Assembly (NCBI RefSeq): GCF_001677885.1
Contig: NZ_LOCQ01000062.1
Coordinates: 310,001 to 374,000, forward strand
Length of the DNA stretch: 64,000 nt
Source of the DNA: Janthinobacterium psychrotolerans
GTDB lineage: Bacteria > Pseudomonadota > Gammaproteobacteria > Burkholderiales > Burkholderiaceae_D
Direction of reading: 5' to 3'
Positions 27,252 to 35,813 of this stretch are shown piece by piece (within the stretch, counting starts at the first letter, position 1; each line of letters begins with the position of its first letter). The notes beneath the pieces were generated by a model, which was not told the origin of the DNA, searched no databases, and saw only the letters and a list, made by a program, of their open reading frames with translations. The position numbers and the translations under genes were made by a program.

Positions 27252-29339
27252 TTATTTGCCCAGGATCGAGGTCACATTGTCGGTGCCTGGCGCGCCGAAC
27301 AGCTGCTGCTTGAGGATGTGCAGCTGGTCGCGCACCTGCGCCGCTTTTTCGAACTCCAGGTTCTTGGCGTGGTCGACCATCAGTTTTTCCAGGCGCTTGA
27401 TTTCCTTGCTGACCTGTTTCTCGCTCATCGCTTCGAACTTGGCCGTTTCCTGCGCCACCTGCAGGTTTTCGCGCGCTTCCTGCGGGCTGTAGACGCCGTC
27501 GATCATTTCGCGGATCGATTTTTTCACGCCGATCGGGATGATGTTGTTGGCGGTGTTGAAGGCGATCTGCTTGGCGCGGCGCCGTTCCGTCTCGTCGATG
27601 GCGCGGCGCATGGAATCGGTGATGCGGTCGCCGTACAAAATGGCGGTGCCGTTCAGGTTGCGCGCGGCGCGGCCGATGGTCTGGATCAGGCTGCGCTCGG
27701 ACCGCAAGAAGCCTTCCTTGTCGGCGTCGAGGATCGCCACCAGCGACACTTCGGGCAAGTCCAGGCCTTCGCGCAGCAAGTTGATGCCGACCAGCACGTC
27801 AAACGTGCCCAGGCGCAGGTCGCGCAAAATCTCCACGCGCTCCACGGTTTCGATATCGCTGTGCAGGTAGCGCACCTTGATGCCATGGTCGCCCAGGTAT
27901 TCGGTCAGCTGCTCGGACATGCGCTTGGTGAGCGTGGTGACCAGCACCCGCTCGTCCTTCTTGATGCGCTCGACGATTTCCGACATCAGGTCGTCGACCT
28001 GGCTGCTGGCTGGGCGCACGATGATCTGCGGGTCGACCAGGCCGGTCGGGCGCACCACCTGTTCCACCACCTGGTCGGAATGCTGCCTTTCGTACTCGGC
28101 CGGCGTGGCCGACACGAAAATCGTCTGGCGCATCTTCTGTTCGAATTCCTCGAATTTCAAGGGCCGGTTGTCGAGCGCCGACGGCAGGCGGAAGCCGTAG
28201 TCGACCAGATTGGTCTTGCGCGAACGGTCGCCGTTGTACATGGCGCTCAGCTGGCCCGTCAGCACATGCGACTCGTCGAGGAACATGATGGCGTCGGGCG
28301 GCAGGTAATCGACCAGGGTCGGCGGCGGCTGGCCGGGCAGCGCGCCGCTCAAATGGCGCGAGTAGTTCTCGATGCCTTTCGTAAATCCGATCTCGGCCAT
28401 CATTTCCAGGTCGAAACGCGTGCGCTGTTCCAGGCGCTGCTCTTCGATCAGCTTGTTTTCCTTGCGGAAGAATTCGAGGCGGTCGCGCAGCTCTTCCTTG
28501 ATGGTTTCGACGGCGCGCAGCACGGTCGAGCGCGGCGTGACGTAGTGCGAACCCGGGTAGACCGTAAAGCGCGGAATCTTCTGGCGCACGCGGCCCGTCA
28601 GCGGGTCGAACAGCTGGATCGATTCGATCTCGTCGTCGAACATTTCCAGGCGCACCGCCAGTTCGGCGTGCTCGGCCGGGAAGATGTCGATGGTGTCGCC
28701 GCGCACGCGGAAGGTGCCGCGGCCAAAGTCGACTTCGTTACGCGTGTATTGCATCTGGATCAGGCGCGCGATCACGTCGCGCTGGCTCACTTTGTCCTTG
28801 ACGCGCAAGGTCAGAATCATCTGGTGGTATTCGTTCGGATTGCCGATACCGTAGATGGCCGAGACGGTGGCGACGATCACCACGTCGCGCCGTTCCATCA
28901 GCGACTTGGTGCACGACAGGCGCATCTGCTCGATATGTTCGTTGATCGAGGAATCTTTCTCGATGAACAGGTCGCGCTGCGGCACGTACGCTTCAGGCTG
29001 ATAGTAATCGTAGTAGCTGACGAAGTATTCGACCGCGTTTTGCGGGAAGAAATCGCGAAATTCGCTGTACAGCTGCGCGGCCAGGGTCTTGTTCGGCGCA
29101 AAGATGATGGCGGGACGGCCCATGCGCGCGATCACGTTGGCCATGGTATAGGTCTTGCCCGAACCGGTCACGCCGAGCAGGGTCTGGAAGGCCAGGCCGT
29201 CGCCTATGCCTTCGGCCAATTGCGCGATGGCGGTCGGCTGGTCGCCGGCCGGCAGGAAGGGCTGGTGCAGCTTGAAGGGCGAGTCGGGAAAGGTAACGAC
29301 GGTCGGTTCGCTGTCGTTGACATTGGATAAATCGGGCAT
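27252..29339 (-). CDS. uvrB: excinuclease ABC subunit B
   Basis: UvrB is the DNA-loading helicase-like subunit of nucleotide excision repair, working with UvrA and UvrC. The 695 aa product has Walker [17 protein letters not shown] near residue 57, the beta-hairpin region [21 protein letters not shown], the DESH box (MFLDESHV), helicase motif [11 protein letters not shown] and a C-terminal UVR domain ([21 protein letters not shown]) that contacts UvrC. I saw no CTGT-N8-ACAG LexA box in its 119 nt upstream region shared with the aminotransferase gene. Confidence 0.98.
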   Translation of the reverse strand: MPDLSNVNDSEPTVVTFPDSPFKLHQPFLPAGDQPTAIAQLAEGIGDGLAFQTLLGVTGSGKTYTMANVIARMGRPAIIFAPNKTLAAQLYSEFRDFFPQNAVEYFVSYYDYYQPEAYVPQRDLFIEKDSSINEHIEQMRLSCTKSLMERRDVVIVATVSAIYGIGNPNEYHQMILTLRVKDKVSQRDVIARLIQMQYTRNEVDFGRGTFRVRGDTIDIFPAEHAELAVRLEMFDDEIESIQLFDPLTGRVRQKIPRFTVYPGSHYVTPRSTVLRAVETIKEELRDRLEFFRKENKLIEEQRLEQRTRFDLEMMAEIGFTKGIENYSRHLSGALPGQPPPTLVDYLPPDAIMFLDESHVLTGQLSAMYNGDRSRKTNLVDYGFRLPSALDNRPLKFEEFEQKMRQTIFVSATPAEYERQHSDQVVEQVVRPTGLVDPQIIVRPASSQVDDLMSEIVERIKKDERVLVTTLTKRMSEQLTEYLGDHGIKVRYLHSDIETVERVEILRDLRLGTFDVLVGINLLREGLDLPEVSLVAILDADKEGFLRSERSLIQTIGRAARNLNGTAILYGDRITDSMRRAIDETERRRAKQIAFNTANNIIPIGVKKSIREMIDGVYSPQEARENLQVAQETAKFEAMSEKQVSKEIKRLEKLMVDHAKNLEFEKAAQVRDQLHILKQQLFGAPGTDNVTSILGK

Positions 29340-29458
29340 GTGAATCAGACCTTTGTTAGAATAGACCTCTGCTGGCGGCCCCGAAGCAGTATTAACGTTA
29401 TTTGGGCGCTGTCAACAACTCCGCTGTGAACCTGCTTCCAATCGAATCCAATCTTATC

Positions 29459-30673
29459 ATGACGAACCCAACTGTTTCTGCCAGTCTGTTTAGCGCCATC
29501 GAGATGGCCCCACGTGACCCGATTCTGGGTATCACCGAAGCATTTAACGCGGATCAGAATCCCGCTAAAATCAATCTCGGTGTCGGCGTTTATTATGACG
29601 ACAACGGCAAAGTGCCTCTGTTAGCTTGCGTACGCAAAGCCGAAGCGATCCTGATCGAACAGGCCGCGCCACGCACCTATTTGCCGATCGAAGGCCTTGC
29701 GGCTTACGACAAAGCGGTACAAGAACTGGTATTTGGGGCCGACAGTGCCGTGATTCAAGAGCGCCGTGCCGTCACCGTGCAAGCCATCGGTGGTACGGGC
29801 GCGCTGAAGATCGGCGCCGACTTCCTGCAGCGTTTCGCACCCGGTGCCCAGGTCTATATCAGTGACCCGAGCTGGGAAAACCACCGCGCGCTGTTTGAAA
29901 GCGCCGGTTTTGTAGTCAACAACTACACTTATTACGACGCCGCCACCCATGGCGTCAATTTCGAAGGCATGCTGGCCAGCCTGAACAACATGCCGGCCGG
30001 CTCCATCGTGGTGCTGCACGCCTGCTGCCACAACCCGACTGGCGCCGACCTGACTGTCGCCCAGTGGGACCAGATCATTGCCGTAGTGACCTCGCGCGGC
30101 CTGGTGCCGTTCCTCGACATGGCCTACCAGGGCTTCGCCAACGGCATCGCCGAAGACGGCGCCGTGGTACTGCGTTTTGCCAAGGCCGGCGGCCCGCTGC
30201 TGGTGTCGAACTCGTTCTCGAAGTCGTTCTCGCTGTATGGCGAGCGCGTCGGCGCCCTGAGCGTGGTGGCGTCGAGCGCCGAAGAGGCGACGCGTCTGCT
30301 GTCGCAACTCAAACGCGTGGTGCGCACCAACTACTCGAACCCGCCAGTGCACGGCGGCAAGGTGGTCGCCACCGTGCTGTCGACCCCGGAACTGCGCCAG
30401 CTGTGGGAAGAAGAGCTGGCCGGCATGCGCGTGCGCATCCGCGAAATGCGCGACGCCTTCGTTGAAAAACTGAAGGCCAAGGCGCCAGGCCACGACTTCG
30501 AATTCGTGCGCCAGCAAATCGGCATGTTCTCGTACTCCGGCCTGACCAAAGAGCAGGTGGCATCGCTGCGCGAGCAGTCGATCTACGCCGTCGACACCGG
30601 TCGTATCTGCGTGGCAGCATTGAATTCGCGCAATATCGACATCGTGATTGACGCGATTGCCAAAGTACTTTAA
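29459..30673 (+). CDS. aromatic/aspartate aminotransferase (class I PLP)
   Basis: A 404 aa pyridoxal-phosphate enzyme of the AspC/TyrB family that transfers amino groups between aspartate or aromatic amino acids and 2-oxoglutarate. Visible motifs are APRDPILGITEAF and KINLGVGVYYDDNGKVP at the N-terminus, HACCHNPTGADLT near residue 190, and SNSFSKSFSLYGERVGALS with the PLP-binding Lys near residue 255. The ATG at 29459 fits the family start; the frame is open 57 nt upstream without a good ribosome site. AspC versus TyrB specificity cannot be decided here. Confidence 0.92.
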   Translation: MTNPTVSASLFSAIEMAPRDPILGITEAFNADQNPAKINLGVGVYYDDNGKVPLLACVRKAEAILIEQAAPRTYLPIEGLAAYDKAVQELVFGADSAVIQERRAVTVQAIGGTGALKIGADFLQRFAPGAQVYISDPSWENHRALFESAGFVVNNYTYYDAATHGVNFEGMLASLNNMPAGSIVVLHACCHNPTGADLTVAQWDQIIAVVTSRGLVPFLDMAYQGFANGIAEDGAVVLRFAKAGGPLLVSNSFSKSFSLYGERVGALSVVASSAEEATRLLSQLKRVVRTNYSNPPVHGGKVVATVLSTPELRQLWEEELAGMRVRIREMRDAFVEKLKAKAPGHDFEFVRQQIGMFSYSGLTKEQVASLREQSIYAVDTGRICVAALNSRNIDIVIDAIAKVL

Positions 30674-30751
30674 GATCTTGCTTCTTCGGCGCTGCTTGCA
30701 AGAGCGGCACCGAAGGCAGTAGAAAGTTGCAGAAGCCGTATTGAATAAGCC

Positions 30752-30780
30752 TTGCAAATACGAAATAAGCGACATATAAT
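30752..30780 (+). promoter_or_regulatory. promoter of tRNA-Asn copy 1
   Basis: TTGCAA (30752-30757) and TATAAT (30775-30780) are separated by 17 nt. The -10 box lies 11 nt before the mature tRNA start, so the leader is very short. Confidence 0.85.
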
Positions 30781-30791
30781 ATTGCCTCTTT

Positions 30792-30867
30792 TCCCTGATA
30801 GCTCAGTTGGTAGAGCGACGGACTGTTAATCCGCAGGTCCCTGGTTCGAGTCCAGGTCGGGGAGCCA
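30792..30867 (+). tRNA. tRNA-Asn(GTT), copy 1
   Basis: A 76 nt tRNA with acceptor arms TCCCTGA / TCGGGGA, GTT anticodon in the loop CTGTTAAT, T-arm GGTTCGAGTCC and an encoded CCA end. It is identical to the copies at 31403 and 37189. It has its own promoter and terminator. Confidence 0.97.
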
Positions 30868-30874
30868 GAATTTG

Positions 30875-30902
30875 AAAGCCACGTTGAAAAACGTGGCTTT
30901 TT
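30875..30902 (+). terminator. terminator of tRNA-Asn copy 1
   Basis: AAAGCCACGTT (30875-30885) pairs with AACGTGGCTTT (30890-30900) around GAAA and continues into a T-run. Confidence 0.92.
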
Positions 30903-31006
30903 CATTTTCAGCGCCACTTTTCACGCCAAGCATCGTTTGCAGCCCTCAACCCGCTGTGCCGATTTGCGCTATCCTGCTTCTGAACGTTACCAGAAGGATC
31001 GCCACC

Positions 31007-31333
31007 ATGACCTGCACCGCCGCCTTGCGCCATATCGTCCTGTGCGAATTCAACAGCGACATTACACAAGCCAAACACGCCGAGCTCGTGTACGAGTTTT
31101 CCCTGATGAAACACAGCGTGCCCGGCGTGCTGCAGTTCGAGTGGGGCGAGAACATCAGCCCCGAGGGCCTTGACGACGGCTACAGCGACTGTTTTACATT
31201 GACTTTCGACGGCGCCGCCGCGCGCGACGTCTACCTGACCCATCCGGCCCACCTGGCGTTTGTCGAACTGCTGAAACCCTGGCTGGCGCGGGTGCTGGTG
31301 TTTGATTATTTTCCGCAGGAAGTGCCTGGCTGA
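31007..31333 (+). CDS. Dabb (stress-responsive alpha/beta barrel) family protein
   Basis: A 108 aa protein with the Dabb pattern: LRHIVLCEFNSDITQAKHAELVYEFSLMKHSVPGVLQFEWGENISPEGL, then a DCFTLTFDGAAARDVYLTHPAHLAFVELLKPWL block. Members are small dimeric ferredoxin-like barrels; several are stress induced or act in polyketide cyclisation. The ATG at 31007 follows AGAAGGA; the frame is open upstream but would run through the tRNA terminator. It is a single gene sandwiched between two tRNA-Asn copies. The function is unknown. Confidence 0.83.
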   Translation: MTCTAALRHIVLCEFNSDITQAKHAELVYEFSLMKHSVPGVLQFEWGENISPEGLDDGYSDCFTLTFDGAAARDVYLTHPAHLAFVELLKPWLARVLVFDYFPQEVPG

Positions 31334-31362
31334 GCCTTTGATAAAATTTTCTTGCGAGAATC

Positions 31363-31391
31363 TGGACAGTTGAAAAATCGCTGTATATAAT
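31363..31391 (+). promoter_or_regulatory. promoter of tRNA-Asn copy 2
   Basis: TGGACA (31363-31368) and TATAAT (31386-31391) are separated by 17 nt, with the mature tRNA starting 12 nt downstream. The -35 is identical to that of copy 3, and the spacer and the GCGGCCTC discriminator region are closely similar. Confidence 0.85.
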
Positions 31392-31402
31392 GCGGCCTCT
31401 TT

Positions 31403-31478
31403 TCCCTGATAGCTCAGTTGGTAGAGCGACGGACTGTTAATCCGCAGGTCCCTGGTTCGAGTCCAGGTCGGGGAGCCA
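31403..31478 (+). tRNA. tRNA-Asn(GTT), copy 2
   Basis: Identical in sequence to the copy at 30792, with GTT anticodon and encoded CCA. It stands alone between the Dabb gene and the nhaA leader, with its own promoter and terminator. Confidence 0.97.
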
Positions 31479-31486
31479 GAATTCGG

Positions 31487-31516
31487 AAGGCCTTGTGTGC
31501 AAGCACAAGGCCTTTT
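31487..31516 (+). terminator. terminator of tRNA-Asn copy 2
   Basis: AAGGCCTTGTG (31487-31497) pairs with CACAAGGCCTT (31504-31514) and is followed by T residues. Confidence 0.9.
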
Positions 31517-31590
31517 TGCATTGGTGCTCTTTGCATCGCCAGCGCCGCTCCCGTGCGGCACGGGTTTATTCTGCTGGCAAGCCATTACGG

Positions 31591-31864
31591 TATAATGACG
31601 ACAGGGTGATCATGCAAACAGGCATGACAGGACATGCGCTGGTCGGGCCGCCACGCACCACACTTGCGTCCGCCGCCCATGCCCTTGTTCCCCCTTGCCT
31701 TTCCCCGCTCTCTCCTTCGATACACGCGCCGCCATGCTGCGCCCTTGGCCGTGCCGTTTCTGGTCGACACCTCCTGACGCCTGCCGTCACGAGCATTCCA
31801 TACGTCCTCCCTCACCACCAGACAACGGCGACCCCATCCAGCAGGACAGGATGCCGACTACACC
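31591..31864 (+). promoter_or_regulatory. nhaA promoter candidate and long structured leader
   Basis: This is the gene-free gap before nhaA. TATAAT at 31591-31596 is a perfect -10 box without an obvious -35. Transcription from it would give a leader of about 260 nt. Near its 5' end CATGC (31611-31615), GCATG (31622-31626) and CATGC (31633-31637) allow two mutually exclusive hairpins. Ribosome-binding control by ion-sensing riboswitches (lithium classes nhaA-I and nhaA-II) is known for nhaA genes, but I cannot match a consensus here. The stretch is unusually C-rich further down. Confidence 0.4.
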
Positions 31865-33076
31865 ATGCGCATCGAAAAAAAACTGTCCCATACTTTCAAT
31901 GAATTCATGCAGTCAGGAAAAGCCGGCGGCATTCTCCTGATCCTCTGCACCGTTGTGTCGCTGGCGCTGGCCAACTCGGCGCTGGGCGCGGATTATCTGG
32001 GCTTCTGGCACCGCTACGTGGCCGGCCTGAGCATCGAACACTGGGTCAATGACGCGCTGATGGCGATCTTCTTCCTGCTGATCGGCCTGGAACTCAAGCG
32101 CGAGCTGTACAACGGCGAATTGTCCGACCTGCGCCGCGCCATGCTGCCCATCCTGGCGGCGGCCGGCGGCATTGCCGTGCCGGCGCTGATACACCTGGGG
32201 TTCAACGGCGGCACGCCGACCCAGGCCGGCATCGGTATTCCGATGGCTACCGATATCGCCTTCGCGCTAGGCGTGCTGAGCCTGCTCGGCAAGCGGGTGC
32301 CGGCCTCGCTGAAGGTCTTCCTGGCGGCGCTGGCCGTGATGGACGACCTGGGCGCCATCATCGTCATCGCCGTGTTCTACACGAGCCAGCTGTCCTTCGC
32401 TTACCTGTGCGCGGCGCTGGGCGTGTTTGCGGTGCTGTTGCTGATGCAGCGCGTGCTGCGCGTGATGGCGCTGTGGCCCTATCTGCTGGGTGGCGCGCTG
32501 ATGTGGTTCTTCATGCTGCAGTCGGGCGTGCACGCGACGATAGCCGGCGTGCTGCTGGCCTTTGCGATTCCCGATTCGGCCGTCGAGGACGACGCCGCGT
32601 CGCCTTCGCACCGGCTCGAACATGTATTGCACCAGCCGGTGGCCTTTTTGATCCTGCCGATTTTTGCGCTGGCCAATACCGGCATCGTGATCGGCGCCGG
32701 CTGGGCGGCGGAGCTGCTGACCAGCAACAGTCTGGGCATCCTGCTGGGCCTGGGCATCGGCAAGCCGGTGGGCATCTTGGTGTTCACGTTCGCCGCGGTG
32801 GCGCTCGGCGCCTGCCGCCTGCCGCTGGACCTGGCCTGGCGCCATGTGCTGGGCGCGGGCCTGCTCGGAGGCATCGGCTTCACCATGTCGATCTTTATCA
32901 CCAATCTTGCCTTCGTGGGCCAGGCCGAGGTGATCAATGCGGCCAAGATGGCGATCCTGCTCGCTTCGCTAGTCGCCGGCCTGGCCGGGTTTTTCTGGCT
33001 CAAGTTCCTCGGCGCGCCGCTGGCCTCCGATCCCGATCCGGAGACCATGGATTTCGACGACGACAAGGTGCATTGA
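31865..33076 (+). CDS. nhaA: Na+/H+ antiporter NhaA
   Basis: NhaA exchanges cytoplasmic Na+ or Li+ for periplasmic protons and protects against salt and alkaline pH. The 403 aa protein has about 12 membrane helices. The ion-binding aspartates are in MATDIAFALGVL (near residue 128) and AVMDDLGAIIVIA (near residue 158). GKPVGILVFT and GIGFTMSIFITNLAF are further conserved helices. The ATG at 31865 was chosen because the next residues RIEKKLSHTFNEFMQSGKAGGI match the family N-terminus. It is followed by a BCCT osmolyte carrier gene. Confidence 0.97.
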   Translation: MRIEKKLSHTFNEFMQSGKAGGILLILCTVVSLALANSALGADYLGFWHRYVAGLSIEHWVNDALMAIFFLLIGLELKRELYNGELSDLRRAMLPILAAAGGIAVPALIHLGFNGGTPTQAGIGIPMATDIAFALGVLSLLGKRVPASLKVFLAALAVMDDLGAIIVIAVFYTSQLSFAYLCAALGVFAVLLLMQRVLRVMALWPYLLGGALMWFFMLQSGVHATIAGVLLAFAIPDSAVEDDAASPSHRLEHVLHQPVAFLILPIFALANTGIVIGAGWAAELLTSNSLGILLGLGIGKPVGILVFTFAAVALGACRLPLDLAWRHVLGAGLLGGIGFTMSIFITNLAFVGQAEVINAAKMAILLASLVAGLAGFFWLKFLGAPLASDPDPETMDFDDDKVH

Positions 33077-33203
33077 GCGGGTGTTGCCAGGCCGTCCCTA
33101 CAGTGCAGTGGCTGCGGGCCGGGCAATGATAATATCGCTTCGGCAACAAACAGCAGGCAGCGACCTGACTCCACCCGCCACATCTTGAAGGAAGGCCGAA
33201 CCG

Positions 33204-35192
33204 ATGACTGATCAACAGCCCACGCCAGGCGAGGGCGGCAAGCCGCGCGCCAGGATGCAAGTCAATCCGCCGGTATTTTTTATCTCGGCCGCCCTGATCC
33301 TGGCCTTCGTGCTGTTCGGCGCCGTGTTTCCGCAGCAGGCCGGCAGCGTGTTCGATGCGCTGCAGGCCAGGATCGTGCACGATTTCGGCTGGTTCTATAT
33401 CCTGGCCGTCGCCCTGTTCCTGATCTTCGTGCTGTTCCTGATGTTCAGCCGTTACGGCGACGTCAGGCTCGGTCCCGACGACAGCGAGCCCGAATACAGC
33501 TATCTGTCCTGGTTCTCCATGCTGTTCAGCGCGGGCATGGGCATCGGCCTGCTGTTCTTTGGCGTGGCCGAGCCGATCCAGCATTATGCGAAGCCGCCGG
33601 TGGGCGAGGGCAGCACCATCGAAGCGGCGCGCCAGGCCATGATCCTCACCTTTTTCCACTGGGGCGTGCATGCCTGGGCCATCTATATCGTGGTCGGCCT
33701 GGCGCTGGCCTATTTCGCTTTCCGGCGCGGCCTGCCGCTGACCTTGCGATCAAGCCTGTTTCCGCTGATCGGCAACCGCATCTATGGTCCCATCGGCCAC
33801 GCCATCGATATCTTCGCGGTGCTGGGCACCATGTTCGGTGTCGCCACCTCGCTGGGCTTTGGCGTGCTGCAAGTCAATGCCGGCTTTTCCCACCTGTTCG
33901 GCCTGCCCGTCAACACCACGGTGCAGGTGATCCTGATCGCCATCATTACCGGCATGGCCACGCTGTCGGCCGGCACCGGGCTCGACAAAGGCGTGAAACG
34001 CCTGTCCGAACTGAACATCATCCTGGCGATCGCGCTGCTGATCTTCGTGCTGTGTGCGGGCTCGACCGTCTTCCTGCTGCAGGCCTATGTGCAAAATATC
34101 GGCGCCTACCTGGGCGCGGTGGTGCAGCGTACCTTCCGCATGTACGCCTATGAACCGAATGCGTGGCTGGGCGAGTGGACCTTGTTCTACTGGGGCTGGT
34201 GGATCTCGTGGTCGCCTTTCGTCGGCATGTTTATCGCGCGCATTTCGCGCGGGCGCACCATCCGCGAATTCATTACCGGCGTGCTGCTGGTGCCGGTGCT
34301 GTTTACCTTCCTGTGGATGACCGTGTTCGGCAATACGGCCATTTCGCTCGATCTGAGCGGTGCCGCGCCCATCGTGCAAAGCGTGGCCAACAATATGCCG
34401 GTGGCCTTGTTCGAGGTACTTGAACAACTGCCCTTGTCGGTGGTCGCCTCGGGCCTCGCCACCTTGCTGGTGATTACGTTTTTCGTCACCTCGGCCGATT
34501 CCGGCGCCCTCGTGATCGACATGATCACCTCCGGCGCGGTGCCCAATCCACCGGTCTGGCAGCGTATCTTCTGGGCCATCTGCGCCGGTGTGGTGGCGGC
34601 CGTGCTGCTGCTGGCGGGCGGGCTGAAGGCGCTGCAGACCGCCGCGCTGGCCAGCGCGCTGCCGTTTGCCGTGGTGATGCTGTTTATCTGTTACGGCCTG
34701 CTGCGCGCCTTGCAGACGGAAAACAAGGGACAGGCGATGGATCTGTCGCTGACGGCCGGTATGCCATCCCTGGAGGAGGGGCTGAGCTGGCAGCAGCGCC
34801 TGGCCAGCATTACCGGCTTCTACGACAGGCAGGAGATTACGGCCTTCCTCGGCGGCACGGTACAGCCCGCGCTGGAAGCGATCGCCGCGCAAATGCGCGA
34901 AAACGGCCTGGTGCCGGAATTGACGCAAGGCGAAGAGCGCCTCGAACTACAGGTACCGCACGGCGACCGTGGCACTTTCCGTTATACGGTGCGCGCGCGC
35001 AGCTACCGCTCGCCCAGTTTTGCCTGGGCCGAATCGCGCAATGCGTCGCCTGAAAACCGCCACTACCGCGCCATGGCCTCCAGCTCCGAAGGCGAGCAGC
35101 AGCAGGATGTAACGGGCTACACGAACGAGCAGCTGATCAACGACCTGTTGAACCAGTACGCCCGCTTTCGCCACATGCGCAGGCTTGCCTGA
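33204..35192 (+). CDS. BCCT family transporter (choline/betaine type, BetT-like)
   Basis: A 662 aa inner-membrane carrier of the betaine/choline/carnitine family with about 12 helices. The segment FSMLFSAGMGIGLLFFGVAEPIQHY and the signature YWGWWISWSPFVGMFIARISRGRTIREF are diagnostic. After the last helix a cytosolic C-terminal extension of about 150 residues follows, the BetT-type arrangement that tunes activity to osmotic stress. With the Na+/H+ antiporter upstream it suggests a salt-stress pair. The substrate is likely choline or glycine betaine, by family. Confidence 0.92.
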   Translation: MTDQQPTPGEGGKPRARMQVNPPVFFISAALILAFVLFGAVFPQQAGSVFDALQARIVHDFGWFYILAVALFLIFVLFLMFSRYGDVRLGPDDSEPEYSYLSWFSMLFSAGMGIGLLFFGVAEPIQHYAKPPVGEGSTIEAARQAMILTFFHWGVHAWAIYIVVGLALAYFAFRRGLPLTLRSSLFPLIGNRIYGPIGHAIDIFAVLGTMFGVATSLGFGVLQVNAGFSHLFGLPVNTTVQVILIAIITGMATLSAGTGLDKGVKRLSELNIILAIALLIFVLCAGSTVFLLQAYVQNIGAYLGAVVQRTFRMYAYEPNAWLGEWTLFYWGWWISWSPFVGMFIARISRGRTIREFITGVLLVPVLFTFLWMTVFGNTAISLDLSGAAPIVQSVANNMPVALFEVLEQLPLSVVASGLATLLVITFFVTSADSGALVIDMITSGAVPNPPVWQRIFWAICAGVVAAVLLLAGGLKALQTAALASALPFAVVMLFICYGLLRALQTENKGQAMDLSLTAGMPSLEEGLSWQQRLASITGFYDRQEITAFLGGTVQPALEAIAAQMRENGLVPELTQGEERLELQVPHGDRGTFRYTVRARSYRSPSFAWAESRNASPENRHYRAMASSSEGEQQQDVTGYTNEQLINDLLNQYARFRHMRRLA

Positions 35193-35287
35193 TCGCAAAC
35201 CCTTTTGCGCAGGCGGGAAGCCAGTGCGGGAAGAATTGAGCACTTGATTTTGAATCTTTACCGCAACTTGCAGTAAAATGCGGGATG

Positions 35288-35320
35288 AAAAATGGTTACG
35301 AGCAATCGTAGCCATTTTTT
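35288..35320 (+). terminator. Rho-independent terminator after the BCCT gene
   Basis: An arm AAAATGGTTACGA pairs with TCGTAGCCATTTT around GCAA (one G-T wobble) and ends in a T-run at 35315-35320. It sits about 95 nt after the BCCT stop and before the gtrA-family gene; a longer upstream start for that gene would fall inside the hairpin. Confidence 0.85.
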
Positions 35321-35366
35321 GTTCTTGCCTGCCCGGCCGCTCATCTTGCTCCAAGTGAAATCAACC

Positions 35367-35771
35367 ATGCCGCATTCCCTGCATCACCAGTTCCTGCGCT
35401 TTGCCGCCGTCGGCGCTTCCGGCACCGTTGTCCAGTATGTCGTGCTGTGGGCCGGCGTCAGCTGTTTCGGCACCGGCGCCGCCGCCGCCGCGTCGGGACT
35501 CGGTTATATCCTCGGCTCGGTGGTCAACTATGTGCTCAATTACTTTTTCACCTTCAAGAGCGTCAAGGCGCATGGCGAAGCGGCCACCAAATACTTTACG
35601 TTGCTGGCCGTGGGCTGGTGCATCAACACCAGCCTGATGTGGTTTCTGGTGCAACACCAGGGCTGGCATGTCTGGCTGGCGCAGCTGCTGGCCACCGGCC
35701 TGGGCTTGCTGTGGAATTTTGCAGGCAGCCGCTGGTGGGCCTTCAAGCCGGCCGATGCGGCGGCCAAATAA
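35367..35771 (+). CDS. GtrA family membrane protein
   Basis: A 134 aa protein with four predicted helices and the GtrA signature: FLRFAAVGASGTVVQYVVLW at the start, then LGYILGSVVNYVLNYFFTFKS and a final LWNFAGSRWWAFK. GtrA-like proteins flip or carry polyprenyl-linked sugars in cell-envelope glycan synthesis. The ATG at 35367 is preferred since the upstream frame overlaps the terminator hairpin. No glycosyltransferase partner is adjacent. It is followed 42 nt later by the purine permease gene. Confidence 0.87.
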   Translation: MPHSLHHQFLRFAAVGASGTVVQYVVLWAGVSCFGTGAAAAASGLGYILGSVVNYVLNYFFTFKSVKAHGEAATKYFTLLAVGWCINTSLMWFLVQHQGWHVWLAQLLATGLGLLWNFAGSRWWAFKPADAAAK

Positions 35772-35813
35772 ACGATCGTCTTTGCGCGACAAAAACAAGA
35801 CAAGGGGTTACTC

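Noticed and set aside
27318-29330. 670-codon open frame antisense to uvrB
   Set aside because: Shadow of uvrB with no recognisable domain; composition typical of antisense GC-rich frames.
29340-29458. LexA box before uvrB
   Set aside because: No CTGT-N8-ACAG found on either strand in the gap; the nearest partial symmetry (CTGCTGG...GAAGCAG) does not match.
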